From assembly GCA_016839845.1 (NCBI GenBank), contig JAEOTL010000159.1:1-7965 (forward strand): a DNA stretch of 7,965 bases. Direction: 5' to 3'. Each line of letters opens with the position of its first letter. Position 1 is the stretch's first letter. The position numbers and the translations under genes are program-made. The notes below the pieces were generated by a model. It made no database searches and was not told the DNA's origin. It saw only the letters and a list, made by a program, of their open reading frames with translations. The DNA is from Promethearchaeota archaeon (GTDB lineage: Archaea; Asgardarchaeota; Lokiarchaeia; Sigynarchaeales; SOKP01). Positions 1 through 5,886 of the stretch are shown piece after piece.

Positions 1-33
1 CAAGTGCGGGAATGTCTCGTGTAAACCCAATTT

Positions 34-42
34 TGGTATAAT
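34..42 (+). promoter_or_regulatory. Extended -10 promoter of the tRNA gene
   Basis: A perfect TATAAT (37-42) is preceded by TG at 34-35, making an extended -10 element. Its distance puts transcription start close to the tRNA 5' end at 53. No good -35 hexamer is visible at the usual spacing, which an extended -10 can tolerate. Confidence 0.65.
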
Positions 43-52
43 GGTATTTCTC

Positions 53-126
53 GGGCGCGTAGCTCAGCTGGTAAGAGTGCACGGTTCACATCCGTGAGGT
101 CGTGGGTTCGAGTCCCTCCGCGCCCA
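53..126 (+). tRNA. tRNA-Val, anticodon CAC
   Basis: The cloverleaf can be drawn by hand. The acceptor stem is GGGCGCG (53-59) with CGCGCCC (119-125), and the discriminator is A126. The D-arm begins GCTCAG and closes with GAGT. The anticodon stem CACGG/CCGTG holds the loop TTCACAT, so the anticodon CAC is at 87-89 and reads GUG (Val). The T-loop is TTCGAGT on a GTGGG/CCCTC stem with one T-T mismatch. No CCA is encoded; TATT follows the discriminator. The 3' half is also the integration site of the downstream island, and insertion kept the tRNA whole because the repeat restores its 3' end. Confidence 0.93.
90..126 (+). repeat. attL: tRNA 3' half, 37-bp direct repeat copy 1
   Basis: Identical to 5602-5638 over 37 bases. 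The identity starts immediately after the anticodon triplet (87-89) and ends at the discriminator A126, and the flanks diverge on both sides. The strand-exchange region is probably in the anticodon loop and stem, as for many tRNA-targeting tyrosine recombinases. Confidence 0.9.
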
Positions 127-157
127 TATTTTGAGTTTAAGGGTATGTCATTATGAC

Positions 158-187
158 AAAATTACTCCGAATTTATCGGGGTATTTT
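158..187. terminator. Hairpin terminator downstream of the tRNA
   Basis: Stem TACTCCG (163-169) pairs with CGGGGTA (177-183) with one G-T pair. It is flanked by AAAA on the left and TTTT on the right, so it could stop transcripts from either side. After island insertion it would end tRNA transcription before the minus-strand cargo. Confidence 0.45.
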
Positions 188-251
188 GCTTTAAAAAAGC
201 ATTATCGAAGGCAATAAATGAATACTCGCAGGAGTTGAATTCCATTCCAAT

Positions 252-274
252 AGGTTGCGCATTCGAGTCACGCC
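252..274 (+). repeat. Degenerate tRNA-Val T-arm fragment
   Basis: Aligned without gaps to tRNA bases 97-119, 17 positions match, including the eight-base core TTCGAGTC (262-269) and AGGT (252-255). The rest of the cloverleaf is missing. It is probably an old, decayed att copy. The match is modest, so chance or another tRNA as source is possible. Confidence 0.4.
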
Positions 275-492
275 AGGAGTGTATTGTAAGGAGATTTCCC
301 TTGAATTCATGCAATCGTTAATGTATATTTTTTATACACAGATTCACATCCTATAATTATTTCGTGGATAAATTATCTGTTTTTTTTTGGAGGATTCGTA
401 ATAACTTTAGCCCTACCATCATATTCCCTCTCAGATGGTTTGGGTTAGGTCCATTGAGTTCCATGATAGCATAGCCTCTTGGGGTTGATTTC

Positions 493-738
493 TTAAATTA
501 CATAATAGATTATATTTAAAAAAACAAATGCGTTTATGTCAAATCCTTTAGTACCAAACAACTTCTCCCCCATAGTGCGAATAAGTACCTCTTCGACTTT
601 GTGAATAGTTAAATAACCAAAGATATAGCAGAAACAACAAATAGGTGTGTCAATTTTCCTATCAACTATTGAGAAATATTCGGATAAAACCGAAAAGAGG
701 ATTCCCCAGCCGACATATAAAACCGTTTGGACAACCAA
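493..738 (-). CDS. Possible small membrane protein, unrecognised
   Basis: I do not recognise this 81-residue protein. Three hydrophobic stretches (about residues 2-24, 33-50 and 68-80) suggest a small multi-pass membrane protein, and residues 26-32 and 51-67 are charged loops. The only start at the N-terminus is TTG at 738, directly after an in-frame TAA and without a ribosome binding site. The true 5' end may therefore be lost or frameshifted. It lies 56 bases downstream of the 46-residue membrane gene on the same strand, so the two may share a transcript or be parts of one decayed locus. The composition looks more like a real membrane protein than a random frame. Confidence 0.4.
   Translation of the reverse strand: MVVQTVLYVGWGILFSVLSEYFSIVDRKIDTPICCFCYIFGYLTIHKVEEVLIRTMGEKLFGTKGFDINAFVFLNIIYYVI
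719..729 (+). repeat. AAAACCGTTTG motif, copy 1
   Basis: Eleven-base word AAAACCGTTTG, also found exactly at 3379-3389 and 5971-5981 and with one change at 3412-3422. This copy overlaps the start of the minus-strand membrane ORF. Function unknown. Confidence 0.4.
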
Positions 739-794
739 TTAATACTGATCAGTAAAGTAATGGTGCTTTTGAAATTATGATACTCTATCGACTT

Positions 795-935
795 TTATTT
801 ATACAATAGATTTATTATCAAAAACCCTATTAAATATGCCCCCAAGACACCGATACCAAACTTCCACCCCCCAATCAATCCAACTAAAATACTAATCCCA
901 ATAGCCATGATCAAACTTCGACTTTCATATAACAT
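795..935 (-). CDS. Small two-helix membrane protein (46 aa)
   Basis: A short gene with an excellent ribosome binding site: TTGGAGG lies about 6 bases upstream of the ATG (935-933). The product has 46 residues and begins MLYESRSLIM. Two hydrophobic glycine-rich segments (about residues 8-23 and 27-44) are separated by a short turn containing WKFG, and it ends in LLYK before TAA. This is the shape of a membrane hairpin such as small toxins, holin-like proteins or orphan membrane subunits, but I recognise no family. The membrane ORF at 493-738 follows on the same strand. The strong binding site and coherent hydrophobic pattern make me fairly sure it is translated. Confidence 0.65.
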   Translation of the reverse strand: MLYESRSLIMAIGISILVGLIGGWKFGIGVLGAYLIGFLIINLLYK

Positions 936-1402
936 GATTTTCCTCCAAGAAACTTACCAGATTTAGTTATCCCCTCCCCGGAACCTTAGAACAAAAAATT
1001 CCATATGTATAATTATATTCCAAATATTGAACTTATGTTTCGTTTTGTTTATGAGAATACTACCCAGGTTTTGAACTTACATAATTGTTCGAAGCTACTC
1101 AAAACTTTCAACAACACTTTTTGATTATGGAAAAAATCAAAGCAATCTTAATAACTTTAAGATATATATTCTATTGTTTTTAACACAGAGAAACAATTTC
1201 TGATCAGTATCGAATTTATTTAATTCGTTGGATTAAACCAGGGGTATCACGGTGAAGTGGTTGGAGGAGCACAATTCAAATCACCATAATGCTGCTCTTA
1301 GGAATAAACTCTCGTATGAATTTTCTGCCAGACTTGAAAGTGTCCACTTATGAGTGGTACTAAATTTGGGGGCTTATTAAGAGTGGTGTATTTAATATTA
1401 CG
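936..1402. other. Gene-free stretch between membrane gene and pentapeptide gene
   Basis: I see no gene in about 470 AT-rich bases. A perfect TATAAT (1010-1015 region) reads on both strands as part of a palindromic TATAATTATA and could serve the minus-strand membrane gene, but no matching -35 is clear. The palindrome CTGATCAG at 1200-1207 repeats the core of the palindrome at 743-754. A short hairpin CCACT/AGTGG (1344-1357) lies downstream of the pentapeptide gene but has no T tract. Confidence 0.4.
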
Positions 1403-1834
1403 TTATCGCCGCATCATCCCGTGTTTTTCAAGATTAAAAGACGTTGGGAAAATAGTCCTGTTATCGTAGATAGCTCTGTGGAAATTAACTCCTGAAAGTT
1501 TCGCACTAGAGAAGTTAGCACCTCTAATATCACCTTGAACGAATACAGCTCCTTGAAGATTGGCGCCAGAGAAATTTACATTTCGTAAAATTGCCTCCAT
1601 AAAATCTGCGTTGGGTAGATCTGAGTGTGAGAAATCTGTACCAGTTAGATCTGCTCCCCTGAGTTCTATCCCGTAACTTCCTGATCCTGCTGCAAGTCCA
1701 GAAAGATTTAGGTGTCTTAGCTTCTCCCACATAAAATCTTGTGTGAATGGATCCTCTTTATACTTTTCTAAGAAGGCTTCACGAGTATAGCTATTTTCTA
1801 CCGGATTATTTCTAAATGAATCCATTTCAGACAT
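1403..1834 (-). CDS. Pentapeptide-repeat protein
   Basis: The 143-residue product contains A(D/N)LXX-type pentapeptide repeats from about residue 57 to 122 (for example RGADLTGTDFSHSDLPNADF and SGANLQGAVF). It should fold as a short right-handed quadrilateral beta-helix. The first 45 residues form a charged, probably helical cap, and the C-terminus after YDNRTIFP is a usual exit from such repeats. I chose ATG at 1834 because GAGGGAG stands 7 bases upstream; an in-frame extension to 1882 has no such site. Pentapeptide proteins include DNA mimics that protect gyrase (Qnr, MfpA), effectors and many of unknown role. With about 13 repeats this one is shorter than Qnr and its role is unknown. It stands alone, with gene-free flanks of more than 400 bases. 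Confidence 0.88.
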   Translation of the reverse strand: MSEMDSFRNNPVENSYTREAFLEKYKEDPFTQDFMWEKLRHLNLSGLAAGSGSYGIELRGADLTGTDFSHSDLPNADFMEAILRNVNFSGANLQGAVFVQGDIRGANFSSAKLSGVNFHRAIYDNRTIFPTSFNLEKHGMMRR

Positions 1835-2067
1835 AAAAAATCTCCCTCTTTGGTTTAAAGTTCTTTGTGCGGATATTACCATTAATCTTTTTATATCTCA
1901 ACACTTGTAAATGTATGAAAATTATAGGCTTAAGAAAAAAACAGATAAAAAAACACTTTGAAATTACAATAAAGAAACCGATTTTTGAATCGCCTTTCCC
2001 ATTTTCATGTGCAAATAGCGTGGAATTTATAGAAACAATGGATACAATGGATAATTTTTGCATGTAT

Positions 2068-2180
2068 TTGTGTACACAAGGGACGCAGTGATACGTTGTG
2101 TACAATTCTGCCCTTGGATGGGGAGCAAGATGTCGGAGGTTCGAGTCTTCGAGATCATGATCATATGATTTTGTATACAA
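2068..2180. repeat. Cluster of TTGT-TACAA palindromes
   Basis: TTGTGTACACAA (2068-2079) is a perfect 12-base palindrome. TTGTGTACAA (2096-2105) is a shortened version, and TTGTATACAA (2171-2180) is a perfect 10-base palindrome. Three related sites in 113 bases resemble operator or recombinase binding sites. They surround the tRNA T-arm fragment at 2130-2147. Confidence 0.4.
2130..2147 (+). repeat. Degenerate tRNA T-arm fragment
   Basis: Fifteen of 18 bases match tRNA positions 97-114, with GTCG and GGTTCGAGTC exact. No acceptor or anticodon arm accompanies it. Probably a decayed att copy. Confidence 0.5.
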
Positions 2181-2200
2181 ATTTGGATTATTTTCCAAGC

Positions 2201-2220
2201 CCGTGAGGTCCTGGATTAAA
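2201..2220 (+). repeat. Degenerate att copy: tRNA anticodon-stem to T-loop fragment
   Basis: CCGTGAGGTC (2201-2210) is identical to tRNA bases 92-101, and the next ten bases match at six positions, 16 of 20 overall. The fragment starts almost exactly where the perfect 37-bp repeats start, as expected for a decayed attachment site and not for a random fragment. Confidence 0.55.
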
Positions 2221-2328
2221 ATTAGTTTTCTATAACTTAAGCATTTCAAAGTTTTTATTCTGTAGCAAACATCGTTTTTCTATATTTAAACACAAATACC
2301 TATGGCAACTATGCTTTTTTAGTAGGTA

Positions 2329-2334
2329 TATAAT
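2329..2334 (+). promoter_or_regulatory. Possible -10 element upstream of the ORF at 2374
   Basis: A perfect TATAAT lies 40 bases before the ATG at 2374. The -35 region is poor, and the surroundings are so AT-rich that chance is possible. Confidence 0.3.
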
Positions 2335-2373
2335 AAATATAATTGTGTTATCCCTTTAGGGAGGGAAAAGATT

Positions 2374-2556
2374 ATGGATTTTATTACGCAATTGGTTTCA
2401 TTACCTGGGTGGGCAAGCGTAGTGAGCATTCTATTTATCTCTGGTTTGGGATTATTGGTTCTTGTGGCGCTTGGCGGTTGGGGTGATCGCAATTTTGATA
2501 AAAACTGGAAAACATTTTTAGTGGGATTGCGGTTGATAAGCAATCTAAGATCTTAA
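2374..2556 (+). CDS. Small membrane ORF joined to a truncated nuclease gene
   Basis: ATG at 2374 has a strong binding site (GGGAGG about 9 bases upstream). The 60-residue product has one clear transmembrane segment (about residues 13-34: ASVVSILFISGLGLLVLVAL) followed by GGWGDRNFDKNW. From about 2502 the same DNA in the +2 frame encodes the DUF262 domain of the next entry. The last 15 or so residues here are therefore nuclease sequence read in the wrong frame, and the protein is either the N-terminus of a lost membrane protein fused by deletion or a small gene with a junction-derived tail. I recognise no family. Confidence 0.5.
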   Translation: MDFITQLVSLPGWASVVSILFISGLGLLVLVALGGWGDRNFDKNWKTFLVGLRLISNLRS

Positions 2557-3350
2557 AAACGAAATTACTTATTTATGAATGTGAAGGGACTGAAAGTGAA
2601 ATAAAAGAATGGTTTAAAACCATAAACATAGTAGGCATACCTCTCAATGATCAGGAATTACTGAATGCCGTGTATTCAGGCCCATTCGTGACACTTGCCA
2701 AAGCAGAATTCAGCAATAGTCAGAATGCCAATATCCAAAAATGGAGCGCGTATATAAAAGGCAGTGCCAATCGACAACATTTTTTAGAACGCGCGCTTGA
2801 TTGGGTGAGTAAAGGCAACATTGGCGATTATATGAGCCGCCATCGCTACGATAAAAACATAACTGAGCTTAAAACATATTTCAACAGTGTCATTGATTGG
2901 GTTTCAAGTGTTTTTGACGATGTAGAGAGGGAGATGCGCGGATTGGAATGGGGACGATTGTATGAAGAGTATCATGATACACCGTATGACCCGACCGAGG
3001 TCTCAACAGGGGTCCAAAAACTTTATGGTGATCCTTATATTAAAAACCGTAAAGGGATTTTTGAGTACATTCTTGGCGATTCAGTTGATACAAAATTATT
3101 AAATGTCCGAGTCTTCGATGATGCAATCAAGAAAAATGTTTATTCAACGCAAACCGATACTGCCAAAGCCAATGGCAAATCAAATTGTCCGCTTTGTGCT
3201 ATTGGACATGATGCCAATAAAAATAAAATCTGGAAGTTAAGCGATATGGACGCAGACCACGTGTCAGCATGGAGCAAAGGTGGCACAACTGATATTTCAA
3301 ATTGTCAAATGTTATGTAAGACACACAATCGAGCAAAAGGGAATAGGTAA
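2502..3350 (+). pseudogene. 5'-truncated DUF262 / HNH endonuclease gene
   Basis: The frame opens after a TAA at 2499-2501 and immediately reads like the middle of a DUF262 protein: FSGIAVDKQSKIL, then IYECEGTESEIKEWFKTIN and GIPLNDQELLNAVYSGPF, the typical end of the DUF262 domain. A helical middle follows, then a complete HNH/zinc-finger module: CPLC from 3186, the catalytic MDADH near 3246, NCQMLC and KTHNR just before TAA. DUF262 proteins (ParB/GmrSD-like) with HNH ends are nucleases common among restriction-like defence genes. About 100 or more N-terminal residues, with the usual nucleotide-handling motif, are missing and replaced by an unrelated membrane ORF. The first possible in-frame start is GTG at 2670, without a binding site, which would leave 226 residues containing the whole HNH module. 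Most likely a pseudogene; a truncated HNH protein is possible. Confidence 0.8.
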
Positions 3351-3378
3351 AGTAAATCAGCGACAGAGCACGCAGATT

Positions 3379-3422
3379 AAAACCGTTTGCTTTTGATAAC
3401 GTAATATTAGCAAAACCGTTCG
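3379..3422 (+). repeat. Two AAAACCGTTYG motifs spaced 33 bp
   Basis: AAAACCGTTTG (3379-3389) and AAAACCGTTCG (3412-3422) lie in the short convergent gap between the nuclease remnant and the cyclase gene. The 33-base spacing is about three helical turns, so a protein could meet both on one face. Exact copies also lie at 719-729 and 5971-5981. No terminator is obvious in this gap. Confidence 0.4.
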
Positions 3423-3425
3423 TAA

Positions 3426-4499
3426 TTATTTTGAACCTTTTTTAGCATTCTTTTTTTCTAGCAATTTCACCATAATTGGCTCACCGTATTTTGGTTCAAC
3501 AATGATTTCCTTGAATGCTAATGATGAATTAATTTTCATTCTTTCATAGAGACGATTGTTTATAATCGTCTGATTTGCACTAGCTCCTGAAGCCACCCTA
3601 GTTGACCATACTATACCTTCACTTACTGCAATAAAGTGATAATCAATTAGTTTGTATAAAACTTGATCAACATCAGCGCCCAATGCTAAACCTATCGAAT
3701 CACTCGGTAATACGCTTATTGTTTCGCTCCAACTCTGAAATAATTTATTCGAGAATTCATGGATCTCCTGATTGAAATTTAAGAAAGCTGACAAAAAATC
3801 TATCCCAAATTTTTCGCATATGGCTTCATTGAAGTAAGCCAGAAAACCATCGCCTGTGAATTTATCAAAGATTCCGAACGACTTTTCTATTAACTCTCTT
3901 GATTTTGAAAGGAACTCAATCATTCGATTTGAATAGTCCTCATTCGATTTTGAATAAGTTAACAAATGTTGTGAACGCCGAATATCACCCGTAACGATAA
4001 TTGATAAAGATTCATTTGCATTTTTTATTATGCTTCCGATATTATCAAGCTCTGTTATGAATGGTATGTGCCCTGACCAAGACACGTGCTCTTCTGTATA
4101 TTTTCTTTCGTCTCTTGAAATCGCTAGGGGAGGGAATTTTTTAATATTAAAATCTCTTAAAATTCGATCCCTTATACTAAAAAATATTAGAAACGTCATA
4201 CCTCTTGATTCGAATGGATCATCCCAAATCCATTTCCTAGATGACTCAGACCAAGATTTCATTAATTCTATATTTTCTTTGATATTGATTTTTTTATTAT
4301 CCAGCTCATAATATGCTGAGTCTTGAAAATTTTTATCAGCAGACAGAAGCTCTTCATAAATTTCTAATAAGTACTTCAATGCTTTTTTTGTAATATCTTC
4401 ATATAAATGCCCACTACTTTGTACATAATATGCAAAAAGTAATTCAAATGAATAACTGAAACATATAAATTGAATTTTGATTTTTTCTATTTTATCCAT
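3426..4499 (-). CDS. Class III nucleotide cyclase-like protein (Pycsar-like candidate)
   Basis: The C-terminal half of this 357-residue protein has the pattern of a class III nucleotidyl cyclase. IIVTGDIRRS holds the first metal-binding Asp (D172). DKFTGDGFLAYF (residues 212-223) holds the second (D217) and a Lys (K213) at the base-selecting position. EGIVWSTRVASGA (294-306) fits the segment that normally reads VNxAARL, but Val stands where the transition-state Asn is expected; R301 is kept. Residues 1-160 are mainly helical, match nothing I recognise, and show no convincing signal peptide. Stand-alone soluble bacterial cyclases of this kind include the Pycsar uridylate/cytidylate cyclases (PycC), which make cCMP or cUMP on phage infection and activate a neighbouring effector. 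The island setting and the divergent HEFGH gene 189 bases away suit a defence role, but the nucleotide cannot be told from sequence. The start ATG at 4499 has a weak AGG site. Confidence 0.72.
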   Translation of the reverse strand: MDKIEKIKIQFICFSYSFELLFAYYVQSSGHLYEDITKKALKYLLEIYEELLSADKNFQDSAYYELDNKKINIKENIELMKSWSESSRKWIWDDPFESRGMTFLIFFSIRDRILRDFNIKKFPPLAISRDERKYTEEHVSWSGHIPFITELDNIGSIIKNANESLSIIVTGDIRRSQHLLTYSKSNEDYSNRMIEFLSKSRELIEKSFGIFDKFTGDGFLAYFNEAICEKFGIDFLSAFLNFNQEIHEFSNKLFQSWSETISVLPSDSIGLALGADVDQVLYKLIDYHFIAVSEGIVWSTRVASGASANQTIINNRLYERMKINSSLAFKEIIVEPKYGEPIMVKLLEKKNAKKGSK

Positions 4500-4688
4500 A
4501 TAAACCTACAATAAAGTTACTTCTTTATAATATCAGAGTTATCAATAGGTTTGTTTTTCGAAAGATTGAGATAAAACCTTCAAAAATATTTTCATAGCCA
4601 AATTATCCATACACCAATTACAATTTATAGAAAATATCCTAGTATCAATCCATATCATTGCGGTTTCAGAATATCTTCAGAAATAATC

Positions 4689-5537
4689 ATGAATATTTCA
4701 TATAGAAATAAAAATTTAGAAGAAAAAAAAGTAGTCATATTTGAAAAAATGATTTCATTGGTTGATGACATAGCAGATAATCATGTTGATGAGGTTGTCA
4801 TTTGTGATGAGAACGAGCTTGAACAAAATGTCAAGATGTTTGATCAAAGTGTCAAAATAACCAACATATCCGGGGGTCATGTAAACGGAAAAACGATATC
4901 TAAAAACAATAAAATAGTAATACTTTTTACTTCTGAAATCGTATCAGCAATTGGAGATAATTTGAAAACTGATCACGAAAACCACTTTGTTATTAATAGA
5001 GAGGGTATCAGCGCAATTAAGACACTATTTCATGAGTTTGGACACTCAAAAAATTATTATGAAAACGGGAGACTAGTTATTAAAGAATTCGCTGATAATT
5101 ATGCTGATTCCTTAAACGAACATTGGAAGATATTACGAGATGAGTATCTTGCTGAGATGTTCTGCGCAAACATGAATAGATTTTTCTGTTCAATTAATTG
5201 GTATGGGGAATTTTCTGATGAGATTGAGGAGAATAATTTTCGAACTTATGCGAATGAATACTCGCAAATCCAACAAGGCTTGAGCGGGGTTTTTGCATTT
5301 CAATTATTACACAATTATTACTTTATTCCATTATTTCAAAAAGCTGGTTTTTTAGATGGATCAAAGCTATTTGTAGAATTAGAAAAAGTAGTTATGTGTT
5401 CATCAATATCTAGAATTCTCAAATACCACGTAGTTGAAAACACTAATGTGCCTAATGAATTCAATTCGCTTGTTTTAGAAAAATGGAAAGAATTTCAAGT
5501 AATTGATTTATTAAGCAACAATAATAAAATTCCTTAA
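4689..5537 (+). CDS. HEFGH zinc metalloprotease-like protein
   Basis: The 282-residue protein has a textbook zincin site: LFHEFGHSKN, with H115 and H119 as zinc ligands and E116 as catalytic base. About 35 residues later RDEYLAEMFCAN offers E152 or E156 as third ligand, the spacing seen in gluzincin-like families. I recognise no specific family. The N-terminal 110 residues are mixed and acidic, the C-terminal part is helical, and there is no signal peptide, so it probably acts in the cytoplasm. The gene is divergent from the cyclase-like gene, which makes a shared control region in the 189-base gap plausible. Small cytoplasmic zincins on islands include ImmA/IrrE-type repressor proteases, toxins and defence effectors. 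ATG 4689 lacks a clear binding site. Confidence 0.68.
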   Translation: MNISYRNKNLEEKKVVIFEKMISLVDDIADNHVDEVVICDENELEQNVKMFDQSVKITNISGGHVNGKTISKNNKIVILFTSEIVSAIGDNLKTDHENHFVINREGISAIKTLFHEFGHSKNYYENGRLVIKEFADNYADSLNEHWKILRDEYLAEMFCANMNRFFCSINWYGEFSDEIEENNFRTYANEYSQIQQGLSGVFAFQLLHNYYFIPLFQKAGFLDGSKLFVELEKVVMCSSISRILKYHVVENTNVPNEFNSLVLEKWKEFQVIDLLSNNNKIP

Positions 5538-5601
5538 TGAGAAAGGTTCTATCTGATGGAGGAAAGATTTATTTATTTAGTCTTATTGGAATCATTTCAT
5601 A

Positions 5602-5638
5602 ATCCGTGAGGTCGTGGGTTCGAGTCCCTCCGCGCCCA
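5602..5638 (+). repeat. attR: tRNA 3' half, 37-bp direct repeat copy 2
   Basis: Perfect copy of 90-126 without the 5' half of the tRNA. A palindromic terminator begins three bases later, which suggests that the sequence to its right is the tRNA's original downstream flank and that everything between the two copies was inserted. Confidence 0.9.
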
Positions 5639-5640
5639 CT

Positions 5641-5671
5641 ACAATAAATCCGCTATTAGCGGATTTATTGT
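5641..5671. terminator. Strong palindromic terminator next to attR
   Basis: ACAATAAATCCGCTA (5641-5655) is fully complementary to 5657-5671, a 31-base perfect palindrome with one central base. The stem ends in ATTGTTT on the right and has A-rich sequence on the left, so it can act in both directions. It was probably the terminator of the intact tRNA-Val gene; it now stops read-through from the HEFGH gene. Confidence 0.75.
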
Positions 5672-5675
5672 TTAA

Positions 5676-5700
5676 GAGAATGTCGCTTCGCTCCATTCTC
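5676..5700. repeat. Hairpin GAGAATG...CATTCTC
   Basis: Seven-base perfect stem (5676-5682 with 5694-5700) around an 11-base loop containing CGCTTCG. It follows the palindromic terminator directly. It has no T tract, so it could be a second stabilising hairpin or an interspersed palindromic repeat. Confidence 0.4.
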
Positions 5701-5855
5701 TACACCCTGCTTGTATATAGTTCGGAATAGGTCCCCTTCCCCCCACTTCCTTTCTAACATGTCACATGGGTATGATTGAGCTAAAAGACCTTGAAAAAGA
5801 CCTTCCAACAATCCACAGGATTATTGTAAGTCGTTAAGGGAACTAGCAAGCCCGC

Positions 5856-5865
5856 CCGCGCCCAT
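5856..5865 (+). repeat. tRNA 3'-end fragment
   Basis: CCGCGCCCAT matches the last nine tRNA bases plus one flanking T, with a C-rich upstream that is only loosely similar. Taken alone it could be chance, but another tRNA fragment lies 21 bases away. Confidence 0.3.
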
Positions 5866-5886
5866 TCTTTTTTAAGAGCATCAATA

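Larger units (their letters stand above)
127..492. other. Gene-free left end of the island
   Basis: No convincing gene is visible. The stretch holds a terminator-like hairpin (158-187), a degenerate tRNA T-arm fragment (252-274), and an inverted repeat TGTATA-TTTTT-TATACA (322-338). A short minus-strand frame at 357-464 (35 codons, with AGAGG about 10 bases before its ATG) is too short and featureless to call. A run of nine T followed by GGAGG lies near 380-392, but no ATG, GTG or TTG follows at usable spacing. Confidence 0.5.
1835..2373. other. Gene-free stretch with palindromes and tRNA fragments
   Basis: No credible gene: frames on both strands are open by chance and lack binding sites or recognisable protein. 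What it does hold is structure: the direct repeat ATGGATACAATGGATA near 2038, three TTGT-TACAA palindromes (2068-2180), a GATCATGATC palindrome (2153-2162), and two separate tRNA-Val fragments (2130-2147 and 2201-2220). It reads like an old junction between two insertions. Its right end carries a promoter-like TATAAT and the binding site of the ORF at 2374. Confidence 0.5.
90..5638. mobile_element. tRNA-Val genomic island without integrase (CIME-like)
   Basis: The segment is bounded by 37-bp perfect direct repeats (90-126 and 5602-5638) that match the tRNA from the anticodon loop to the discriminator. This is the classic footprint of a tyrosine recombinase element using a tRNA as attB. Repeat-to-repeat length is 5512 bp. 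Cargo: two small membrane proteins, a pentapeptide-repeat protein, a small membrane ORF, a truncated DUF262-HNH gene, a nucleotide cyclase-like protein and a HEFGH protein. No integrase, excisionase, replication or transfer gene is visible, so movement would need an enzyme in trans. Elements flanked by att sites but lacking a recombinase are known as CIMEs. A decayed element that has lost its integrase is the other reading. Confidence 0.8.

Noticed and set aside
357..464. Minus-strand 35-residue frame with AGAGG about 10 bases upstream
   Set aside because: Too short, no domain or membrane pattern, and frames this long are expected by chance.
1241..1266. GGGGTATC...AAGTGGTTGG resembling the 5' half of a tRNA-Gln
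   Set aside because: Neither an anticodon stem nor a matching acceptor 3' strand follows; the likeness stops after about 25 bases.
1867..2091. Open plus-strand frame of 74 codons beside the pentapeptide gene
   Set aside because: No binding site, low-complexity Lys/Ile-rich translation, and it overlaps the pentapeptide gene's control region and a repeat/palindrome region.
1827..2249. Minus-strand frame of 140 codons
   Set aside because: Runs through tRNA fragments and palindromes, overlaps the pentapeptide start, and its translation shows no recognisable protein.
5641..5671. Palindrome considered as an integron attC or IS end
   Set aside because: No integron-type core sites, no integrase or transposase, no target duplication; a terminator explains it.
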